DNA from: Labia minor
Taxonomy: Eukaryota; Arthropoda; Insecta; Dermaptera; Spongiphoridae
Assembly: GCA_963082975.1 (NCBI GenBank)
Contig: OY720348.1
Coordinates: 59,185,461-59,249,460, forward strand
DNA length: 64,000 bases
Direction of reading: 5' to 3'
Shown here: positions 9,428 through 18,058 of the stretch, piece by piece
Layout of the letters: the number at the start of each line of letters is the position of its first letter
Numbering within the stretch: the stretch's first letter is position 1
Program-made: the position numbers and the translations under genes
The notes under the pieces: generated by a model
Told to the model about the DNA's origin: nothing
Seen by the model: the letters and a program-made list of their open reading frames with translations, nothing else
Database searches by the model: none

Positions 9428-10057
9428 AAGTTGACCTGTGGCCAGGTCCGAACCGACCGACGGTTTGAAGTAAATTAATTTCCAGCTACAGAAACAATTT
9501 CAAATAATTTTAATATATCTATTAATGTAATAAAAACAGATATGGATACATAAATAATAAATATAAACATTTTTAATTTTATTTTATTTATAATATATAT
9601 GCAAGACCAGGATGTGACGTCATGAATGGCTGGATGGCGTCATATAATTTTAAATCAAGAAAAAACTAATAAATATGATTTTTCTCGAGGATAAAACCAA
9701 TACAAAGTGCATGATTCGTGGTGATATGTAAAAAATCTCCTCATGTGAAATTTGGTGTGAAAATAACCCTTCCCTTCCTATCGTCGATCGCTAATACTAC
9801 CACTTCCGGTTTCCGGATTTGCACCAAAATCTATTCATCCCATTAAGTAAATATACCAAATTTCATCAAAATCCGTTCAGCCGTTCAGGCTGTACTCATC
9901 TATATGGACAGACGGACGGACGGACGGACGGACAGACATCATACCAAAAATACTTTTTTCTGTTAAGAAAGTGCATGATTCATGGAGATATATAAAAATC
10001 TCCACATGTGAAATTTGGTGTGAAAACAATACCTCCCTTACTATCGTCGATCGGTAA
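9428..10057 (+). repeat. Dispersed repeat R1, copy 3 (most complete)
   Basis: Runs from AAGTTGACCTGTGGCCAGG to 'cgatcggtaaaaaa', about 630 bp without interruption. In order it has 'tttccagctacagaaac', a small private duplication around 'gacgtcatgaatggctgg', the uninterrupted 'aataaatatgatttttctcg' (empty site for the 1,634 transposon), a first ~85-bp block (from 9,711), 'cacttccggtttccgg', 'accaaatttcatcaaaatcc', a (GGAC)n tract and a second ~85-bp block (from 9,973). No inverted terminal repeats or reading frame. It splits the R2 mosaic. Confidence 0.85.
9907..9936 (+). repeat. (GGAC)n tract in R1
   Basis: Six to seven units of GGAC/GACA. The R1 copy at 3,252-3,266 has fewer units, so the tract is length-variable. 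Confidence 0.85.
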
Positions 10058-10404
10058 AAAAAAAACTTAATTTAAAATGAATAAAGAATTAAAATAAACA
10101 ATAATTGATAAACTAGTAATAACTGATTTACATTTAATATTTGCTATTATTAAAAAAATAAATTTATATTTTTGTGAAATCATTTTATTTTTTTCAATAA
10201 CAAAAGTGGATAATTATCCAATTAGAATTGTAATATTAATCAATTATCTTTTATTTATTTAATCTGAATTGAGGTCTTTCACAGAGTCACTTGGACATGA
10301 ACATTCACGGAAGCAACATCTCCTATCGAAAACTTATGGATTACAAAATCCAATTATTATAGTCTCAAATTTTGAATGTGATTTTATTTTTAATATTTCT
10401 ATCA

Positions 10405-10407
<3 letters not shown>

Positions 10408-10447
<40 letters not shown>
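10408..10447. repeat. (AT)n microsatellite
   Basis: Perfect run of about 20 AT units. Confidence 0.9.
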
Positions 10448-10448
<1 letters not shown>

Positions 10449-10507
10449 AGGGCTATTGAAATACATAGAACTATTATTGAAACATATAGATATAAATAAA
10501 GAAATAT

Positions 10508-10590
10508 AATAAATATAAAATTATAAAATAAAAAATAAATATAAAATTATAAAATAAAAAATATATAAAATTATAAAATAAAAAAATATA
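10508..10590. repeat. ~25-bp AT tandem repeat
   Basis: Three to four imperfect copies of 'aaatataaaattataaaata'. Confidence 0.75.
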
Positions 10591-10856
10591 AAAATTCTTC
10601 GAAAAATTTATGGGGCGGTCATTGGAGATTGAATATTGTACGGTTCTACCACCAATCATAAAAGTGACTGGGCTTTAGACTAGTGCTATTGGCTTGTATT
10701 GGGGAGCAAAATGTACGAATTATTTATTTACAATAATTAGGGTAATCAAGAACTGTAAAGACACCAATATAATAACAGTAAATAATTTGTAGAGGATAGG
10801 TAGTATTCTATAGAATGGATTACGATTATAACATTCAAATTTCTAATTGACAAAAA

Positions 10857-11165
10857 GCATCAATTAAAGAACCCTTATATAAAACCACCCTTTTTTCAAA
10901 TTATTAAAATTTCTTTTAGAAATGCTGTAATTAATTTGCTTATCTATAGTTTACTCTTATCTAGGTCCTTATATTAAAAAATGTTTTTTTCATTTTTTTT
11001 AATATTCCAATTCCTTCAGGGTAAATTTAAACCCTTAATTTTTAACTTTCATTTGAAAAAATAAAACAATCCCAATAATATTTTTTAAATTTTTTTTCTT
11101 TTAAATTATTTACAAAAATTTATATTTATATATTAAATTATTTCTAATTGACAAAATACATTAAT
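10857..11165 (-). repeat. B-type subrepeat in inverted orientation
   Basis: On the minus strand this reads 'ttaccctgaaggaattggaa', 'aaggacctagataagagtaa', 'actatagataa', 'agcatttct', 'aaaaaagggtggtttt' and 'aagggttctttaattgat'. It is closest to B rather than A of the satellite ('agagtaaac', 'cagcatttct', 'gaaggaattggaatatt') but lies in the opposite orientation. Confidence 0.85.
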
Positions 11166-12150
11166 TAATGGAATATTTAAATTTAATAGCACATTTACTG
11201 CTCAAATATTTATTAAAATTAATTCCTACAAACAATCAATAATATATTTTACCATACTATATTACTACTTCACATGAGGTTGATTTAACATTTGCTATTA
11301 TTAAAAAAATAAATTTATTTCTTTTGAAATTATTTTATCTTTTACAATTCCCTAAGATGATAATTATCAGATTAGAATTGTATTATATATTAACTTTTTG
11401 CATTATAAGCTGAAGTGAGGCCTTTCACATAGTCACTTTGATATGATATGCCAAGGGAGCAAAATCTCCAAACAATAACCCATGGAAATTGTATATTTCT
11501 CATTGAATCAAAGGTAAGATAAATAATAATAACAATTATAACCTTAATTGAGAGAAGATTCTTATGAAAATATTTAAATATTTTCAATTCAAGAAAAAAT
11601 ATTCTATAATAAATTGTTAAGATAATTTTTGAAAACCCTGTTTTTTATTTTGATATTAATTGAAATGGAATCATTCAAAAACGGGATCTGTTAAAAATTT
11701 TAATAATTTAATTATTTTTTATTAAATATTAATAATATAGATATAAAAATTCAATTTTATATACCTATTTGATATAATAATAATTTTTTTCATAATTTAG
11801 TCTACAAATAAAAAACTTATGTTAACTTATCACAATTATATCTTTTTTTCCCTTCTTTCTTTTTATCTTTATGTGATTATTTTAAATTTGATTTTTATAA
11901 AAATTATTTTTTCTTTGGAATACATCCTACTGAAATGCATTTTATATTTATCACTATAATTTCTAAATTTTTCATCCAATTTCAATAAAAATTTTATTTT
12001 TAATCATTAAATATTATTCTTTATCCTATTTCACAATTTTAATTTTATTTACTTATACGATATACTTATATTAGAAATTTATATATATAATATTAATCTT
12101 ATTAATTACCTTTCTTCTGATTCTCTATTTTCTCAGCATCTCAAGTCTAA
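11166..12150 (+). repeat. R2 mosaic, + copy 3 (core, linker, C-tail)
   Basis: 'tttgctattattaaaaaaat' (11,290), 'gataattatcagattagaat', core 'gaggcctttcacatagtcac' (11,418), 'aatcaaaggtaagata', then without A/B subrepeats a C-tail ('tttttcatccaatttcaa', 'aaatattattctttatcc') and 'tctcagcatctcaagtc'. Immediately after this the next fragment is inverted, so a head-to-head junction lies near 12,140-12,150. No gene seen. Confidence 0.6.
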
Positions 12151-14985
12151 TCCGATAATTGTCCTCTTTTGTTATTGAAAAAAATAAAATAATTTGAAAA
12201 GAAATCAATTTATTATTTTAATAATAGCAAATATTAAATGTCAATCAATTATACTTGTATATCCATTATTTTAATACTTATTCATTTGAAATTATATTTC
12301 TTTTTACATTATGTTATATTATTTAAATTCTTTATTTTTTTATCTATTAGATTTTGTCTTTATTATTAAACAAATCTTAATTGAATATATACAACAATAA
12401 TTTAGATCTTATATATTATTTAAAGTATATTTGAATCGTTGCATACTAAAAGGTTTATTGGCGATTTTTTCACGATTTATATATATAAAAACATTAATTA
12501 ATCTGCTTATTAAGGTTTTAGTTTCAGAACTAAGTGTATTAGTGGAATCAGTATAAATTTTAAATTTTTAATTATTTTAACTTTCAATTTAAAAGGAAAA
12601 CATTTTTCAAACATATTTTTGGAAATATATTATTTCTAAAGTCATCCCTAGAATTAATTTTATTTTTTTCTTTAAAGTGGATTCAAATTATTTAAATATT
12701 TAAATTAATTAATAATAAACAAAGAGTTATGTTTTCAAAAATAGTTTCTTTCAAAGTTTCAAATTAAAATTCTTCTGACATATTTATTTAGTTGTTTATT
12801 ATATTAATGAGATTTGAGAATTGAGATTTTATATTATATTTTTTAATAATTTATATATTTAATATAGTTAACGAAAATTGATCTAATATTATTTTTTAAT
12901 TTTTTCAGAAAGAAAACTCCATACATCAATGAGAAAGAAGAAAAAGAAGGCAAGATGAGATCTTTCAAGAAATTTCCATCAATCTATTTTTATGTATTTA
13001 TTTATTGTATTTGTTATTGTATTTATATTGTAATTATTTATATATAATTATAATATGTAACTTGCTGTAATTTTTGAAATTTTTTAAATCATCACTTCAA
13101 TTAATTTTATTTTTTACTTTAAAGTGAATTCAAATTATTTAAATATTTAAATTAAATAATAATAAAGAAAGAGATGCATTTTCATAAGTATTTTCTTTCA
13201 ATTAAAGTTATAATTGTTATTACTATTTCATTCATAGGTTTTTGATTGGAGATGTTGCTCCTTTGGCATTTCATATTAAAGTGACTCTGTGAAAGGCCAA
13301 ACTTCATTTAATATAGCAAAAAGTTAATATATTAATATTACAATTCTAATCTGATAATTGTCCTCTATTATGAAAATAAACAATAAATTTATTATTTTAA
13401 TAATAGCAATATTAATTGTCAATCAGTTAAACTTGAAAGATCTTGTATTATTGTTTATTTTAATTAACATATTTTATTTTCATAATTATTCTTTAATTTA
13501 TTGTATCTATATTTTCTAATAAGATTAGACATTTAATATATTCAACAATTATTGTTATTATTAATAAAAAAGGTTGATGAGGGTTTTTAATTGTTCATTT
13601 CTATCCATTCCTATATATTCACTCTTTAAATAAGATAGAAATAAGATTAAAAATACTATTTCAATTTACATAAAATGAAAAATGGTGGTTTTCTAAAATC
13701 ACCCATAGAATTTATTTTCTTTAAAGTGGATTCAAATTATTTAAATATTTATATTAAATAATAATAAACAGAGAGTTATGTTTTCAAAAGTAATTTCTTT
13801 CAAAGGTTCAAATTAAAGATATAATTGTAATTATTATTTATTTATCTTTGATTCAATAGAGACTATAATATTTGGATGGTATAATCCATGGGTTTTCGAT
13901 TGGAAATGTTGCTTCCTTGCATGTTCTTGTCAAAGTGACTCTGTGAAAGACCTCACTTCAACTTAAATAGAAAAAAGATAAATATTATTTCATTATTCCA
14001 ATGTTAATTCGATAATCGTCTTTTGTTATCGAAAAATCAAAAGAAATAGATTTATTATTTTAATAATAGCAAAGATTAAATGTCAATCAATTATACTTGT
14101 ATATCGATTATATTTTAATATTTATTCATTTTAAATTACGTTTCTTTTTATATTATGTTATATTATTTCTATTCTTTATTTTGTATATATTAGATTGCTT
14201 TTTTATAAAACCTCTATTATTGAATAAATACATAAATAATTTAGGTTTAAAATTATCCATTTTTTAAATTTACATTATTTTATCAACTGAAAGAAAGTTT
14301 TCATATCGAATATTTTTGAATTTTCTATTAAATTATTATATATCATCAATTTTTATTTCCTTAATATCTGACACATTTATTTAGTTATTTATTATAATAA
14401 TGAGGTTATAAAGAATTGAGATTTTATATTATATTTTTTAATAATTGATATATTTAATATAATTAACCAAAATTGATCTAATTTTATTTTTTGATATTTC
14501 AGAAAGATAACTCCATACATCAATGAGAATGAAGAAGGAATAAATGGGAAGAGGAAGATTCAAGAAAATATCATCAATTTTTATTTATGTATTTATTTAT
14601 ATTTAATTATATTATGTAACTTGCTTTAATTTTTGAAAAACTACAAATAAAAAAATCAAATGTAAATAATTATGATGTTTTTATTTCAAGTAAAATTTCC
14701 TATCATTTCCTTTTAAATTTCTATTCATAATATATATATATATTATTCCTATTCCTATTCCTAATCTTATTTTCCACTCTTTTTTCAATATCCAATCATC
14801 ATTTGTTAAATTCTAAATAAATTATGCTAGAAAAATAAATTAATAATAAATTATTAATCTAAATATAATATTAATATAAATAAAAATGAGAGATGAGATT
14901 TTCATTTTTATTATTAATTATTAATTATCTAACAAGAATAAGCGAGATGCTGATAAGAATATGTAGGGTGATTGTATTTTTAACT
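12150..14985 (-). repeat. R2 mosaic, minus-strand fragments
   Basis: Read on the minus strand, this holds three 'TTTGCTATTATT' blocks (ending near 12,235, 13,425 and 14,075), two cores (13,240-13,309 and 13,891-13,965; 'aaagtgactctgtgaaag' on the plus strand) and two 'aactccatacatcaatgag' blocks (12,920 and 14,510). It also has the 'ctcatctctcattttt' block at 14,885. The order matches the plus-strand fragments, so this is the same family inverted. No reading frame of interest. Confidence 0.6.
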
Positions 14986-15062
14986 CACCCCTAAATACGT
15001 GTTTTCTTAGAAAAACACCCTTTTTCAATTAATTAAAATTTCTTTTAGAAATGATTTAATTA
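14986..15062 (-). repeat. Inverted A/C junction fragment next to the array
   Basis: On the minus strand: 'atttctaaaagaaatt', 'gaaaaagggtgtttttcta', 'gtatttaggggtgagtt', which is the A-to-C junction of the satellite unit in reverse. Plus-orientation subrepeats begin right after it, so the array edge is a head-to-head inversion. Confidence 0.75.
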
Positions 15063-15919
15063 TCAAATTAAGGGTTGGAATTTACTCTGAATTTACTCTG
15101 AAATGTAAAAAAAATGAAAAATCCAATGTTTAATGTTTAAAGGTTAGGACGTAGATAAGAGTAAACTATAGATAGTGAAAGTAATTAAATCATATCTAAA
15201 AGAAATTTAAATAATTTGAAAAAAGGGTAATTTTATATAAAGGTTCTTTAATTAATGTTTTTTGAAATTTATAAATAATGTTATATAAAAATATAAATTT
15301 TTTTAAATAATTTAAAAAAAAAAAAAACTAAAAAATTTTATTGGGAAGGTTTTATTTTTTCAATTGAAAGTCAAAAATTAAGGGTTGAAATTTACCCTGA
15401 AGGAATTGTAATTTTAAAAAAATGAAAAAACCATTGTTCAATATAAGTGCCTAGATAAGATTGAACTATAGATAATGAAATTAATTAAATCCTATCTAAG
15501 AGAAATTTTAATAAGTTGAAAAAAGGGTGTTTTTCTAAGAAAAAACGTATTTAGGGGTGAGTTAGAGCAAAATGGATGAAATTTTTCCTCCCCCTATACA
15601 TACACCCCCTATGAGAAATATCAATTAAAACAATATCCGATCATAAAAAATAGGGGTTGATTGTCATAAAATTTCATCAAATTTTTATAAAAAAAAGTGA
15701 ATTTTTACTATGCCCCTTAGAGATAGGCAATTGATATGATGTTTTATTTTTCTCAATTGAAAGTTAAAAATTAAGGGTTGGAATTGTAAAAAAAATGAAA
15801 AATCCAATGTTTAATGTTTAAAGGTTAGGACGTAGATAAGAGTAAACTATAGATAGTGAAAGTAATTAAATCATCTCTAAAAGAAATTTAAATAATTTGA
15901 AAAAAGGGTGGTTTTTTAT
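15063..15919 (+). repeat. Degenerate left edge of the satellite array
   Basis: Diverged plus-strand pieces: a B-like piece (15,063-15,239, with an 'atttactctga' micro-duplication), an A-like subrepeat (15,240-15,540), a short C piece (15,540-15,736, lacking the 'gctcgcgcgc' core and its tail), and another B-like piece (15,737-15,919) nearly identical to the first ('aatgtttaatgtttaaaggt', 'taggacgtagataagag'). The two related B-like pieces show that an older duplication of ~670 bp preceded the 981-bp array. Confidence 0.75.
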
Positions 15920-16217
15920 AAGGGTTCTTTAATTGATGTTTTTTGTTAATTAGACATAATTTAATATAAAATTATACATTTTTGTAAATAATTTAAAAGA
16001 AAAAAAATTTAAAAATTATTATTGGAAATGTTTTATTTTTTGAATTGAATGTAAAAAATAAGGGGTTGAAATTTACCCTGAAGAAATTGGAATTTTAAAA
16101 AAATGAAAAAACCATTGTTCAATAAAAGGACCTAGATAAGATTGAACTATAGATAATGAAATTAATTAAATCATTTCTATGAGAAATTTGAATAAATTCA
16201 AAAAAGGGTGTTTTTCT
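15920..16217 (+). repeat. Satellite A segment (first unit, reference)
   Basis: From 'aagggttctttaattgatgt' to 'aaaaagggtgtttttct'. Diagnostic differences from B: 'gatgtttttt', 'attagacataattt', 'gaattgaatgtaaaaaa', 'gaagaaattggaatttt', 'agattgaactatag'. Confidence 0.9.
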
Positions 16218-16599
16218 AAGAAAAAACGTACTTAGGGGTGAGTTAGAGCAAAATGGATGAAATTTTAATTCCCCCTATTGAGTACACCCCCTGCCAGAAA
16301 TACCAATTAAAACAATATCCAATCATAAAAAATAGGGGTTGATTGTTATAAAATTTCATGTTTTTTTTAATAGAAAAAGAGAAATTTTTACTTTGCCCCT
16401 TGGAGTTAGGCAACCAATTCTACGGCTGCTCGCGCGCATTCACCACCCACTTTCCACCCGCTTTACATATTTATCAATATAATTTCTATATTTTTCATCC
16501 AATTTCAACCAAATTTCATTTCTAATTATTAAATATTATTCTTTATCCCATTTCACTATTTCCACTTCATAGACTTTATATATATTATAATTATTATAT
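16218..16599 (+). repeat. Satellite C segment (first unit, reference)
   Basis: Unique part of the unit, without an internal relative. It holds 'taggggtgagttagagcaaa', 'cacccсctgccagaa'-type C-rich sequence at 16,286-16,297, 'caatatccaatcataaa', and the only GC-rich stretch of the unit at 16,415-16,465 ('acggctgctcgcgcgcattc', 'accacccactttccacccgc'). It ends in 'atatattataattattatat'. Confidence 0.9.
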
Positions 16600-16844
16600 A
16601 AGGGTTCTTTAATTGATCTTTTTTGTTAATTAGAAATAATTTAATATAAAAATATACATTTTTGTAAATAATTTAAAAGAAAAAAAATTTAAAAATTATT
16701 ATTGGAAATGTTTTATTTTTTGAATTGAAAGTTAAAAATAAGGGGTTGAAATTTACCCTGAAGGAATTGGAATATTAAAAAAAATGAAAAAAATATTTTT
16801 TAAGATAAGGACCTAGATAAGAGTAAACTATAGATAATCAAATT

Positions 16845-16852
16845 ATTTACAG
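16845..16852 (+). other. hAT target-site duplication ATTTACAG (left)
   Basis: Perfect 8-bp copy of 20,305-20,312. Uninterrupted B segments read ...AAATTATTTACAGCATTTCT. An 8-bp duplication is the rule for hAT elements. Confidence 0.95.
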
Positions 16853-16919
16853 CAGTGGTTCTTAAACTGTGGTCCGCGGACCCCTGGGGGTCCGCGAAGC
16901 CTTTACTGGGGGTCCGCGG
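16853..16919 (+). repeat. hAT left terminal/subterminal region
   Basis: TIR CAGTGGTTCTTAAACT followed by 'ggtccgcggacccc' and two 'gggggtccgcg' repeats. The GGTCCGCGGACC stretch is self-complementary. These would be the transposase binding sites by analogy with other hAT ends (inference). Confidence 0.8.
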
Positions 16920-17320
16920 TCCTCGGAAAAAAATCATCGTAAAAATATATACATATATAAATATTTAAAGTTCATTGTTTAACTATATCCTCCTAGAGAA
17001 TTACGGCTATAATTTAATACTATTAATAATACTATTTTATTTTATTAAATTGATAATTATGTCAATTAATTTTTTGTGAATAAATAAACATATATAAAAA
17101 ACTATATATAAAATTTGAATTTTCATCCATTCATTCATTTAAAATCATTTTTCGATTGTTCCTTTAAAATAACCCCTCTTAGGGGCTCGGAAGGGGAGGC
17201 ATATAAGGGAATTTTCTTTCACTTTGTTATTGGGGAAAACCAGGGGAGGGGACAGTCTTACCCGGAAAAACCCAAATTGTCAGCGTCCACTCTGGGGTTT
17301 TAAACAGTTTTAAAGCAAAT

Positions 17321-17430
17321 GTTAATTATAAGTTCATTTCTCAACGAGTTGTATCTTTAAATTATTTTTATTAATGTTAATTATAAGTTCATTTCTCAAC
17401 GAGTTGTATCTTTAAATTATTTTTATTAAT
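17321..17430 (+). repeat. 55-bp tandem duplication inside hAT
   Basis: Two copies beginning 'gttaattataagttcattt' at 17,321 and 17,376, identical as far as read. Confidence 0.9.
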
Positions 17431-17616
17431 TTAATTAATTATAATTAAATTATAGCTAATAATAGTTTATTATAGCTAATAATTTTTTTTAATTTTTAGT
17501 GTAATTTGCATGATCATTATTTTATAAAAACACTAAACACATTTTGCAATTTCCCAGAAAGGCTGTTTTTGAGAGTAAGTATAAGTTAGTTTTATGAATA
17601 AAAAATATTTATTTTA

Positions 17617-17706
17617 ATAATATTTTAGAATCAAATTACGAAATTAATAATATTTTAGAATCAAATTACGAAATTAATAATATTTTAGAATCAAATTACG
17701 AAATAT
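17617..17706 (+). repeat. 30-bp tandem repeat, three copies, inside hAT
   Basis: Unit 'aataatattttagaatcaaa' + 'ttacgaaatt', three perfect tandem copies. Confidence 0.9.
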
Positions 17707-17725
17707 ATTTATTATATAAATTAAT

Positions 17726-17850
17726 ATTCATTTAAAATGATATTAAATCATTTATTTAAAATTATTTAAAACATTTATTAAAATGATTTAAAACATTCAT
17801 TTAAAATGATATTAAAACATTCATTTAAAATCATATTAAAACATAGCTAG
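17726..17850 (+). repeat. 'CATTTAAAATGATATTAAAA' repeats inside hAT
   Basis: Five or so imperfect copies of 'ttcatttaaaatgatatta' in direct order. Confidence 0.75.
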
Positions 17851-17902
17851 TAAATAATAATTCGTTATATTTATATTATATTTATATTATATTTATATTA
17901 TT

Positions 17903-18020
17903 GCCGAAGAAGGCAAGGGGAAACCACTTCGGTCAAATTTTCCCATGAACACCCTATGACTCCTGTGGAGTTATTAGGGCCACGACACTTCCGCTAGGAA
18001 GTTATCGACAACGAAGAAGA
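17903..18020 (+). promoter_or_regulatory. GC-richer leader directly upstream of the transposase ORF
   Basis: A compositional island ('gccgaagaaggcaaggggaa', 'gagttattagggccacgac') ends 38 bp before the ATG at 18,059. Its position suggests the promoter or 5' UTR of the transposase. That is inferred from location and composition only. Confidence 0.3.
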
Positions 18021-18058
18021 TATTATTGTAGTTCAATGTTAATAAATTACTCCATAAA

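Larger units (their letters stand above)
10058..10856 (+). repeat. R2 mosaic, + copy 2, with AT microsatellites
   Basis: Contains 'atttgctattattaaaaaaa' (10,138), 'gataattatccaattagaat', then the core 'gaggtctttcacagagtcac' (10,271) and 'ggaagcaacatctcc'. The rest is an (AT)n run, a 25-bp AT tandem repeat and a short less AT-rich stretch around 10,600-10,690 ('tggggcggtcattgg') that I cannot assign. The short frames here are simple-sequence translations. Confidence 0.6.
16920..18058 (+). other. hAT 5' noncoding region with internal tandem repeats
   Basis: It contains a GC-richer patch (17,160-17,300), a perfect 55-bp duplication (17,321-17,430), a 30-bp repeat in three copies (17,617-17,706), repeated 'catttaaaatgatatt' units (17,726-17,850) and (TTATATTTATA)n at 17,868-17,901. 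Next to the transposase start is a GC-rich leader (17,903-18,020). A 62-codon frame at 17,115-17,303 has no recognisable motif and is not called. The transposase promoter must lie here, but no TATA or initiator can be singled out in such AT-rich DNA. Confidence 0.6.

Noticed and set aside
10269-10659. Open frames rich in Ile/Tyr and Phe
   Set aside because: Translation of the (AT)n and AT tandem repeats. The N-terminus of one is simply the R2 core.
17115-17303. 62-codon frame in the hAT 5' region as a second hAT gene
   Set aside because: No motif, starts in AT-rich DNA and ends without splice context. Most hAT elements encode only the transposase.
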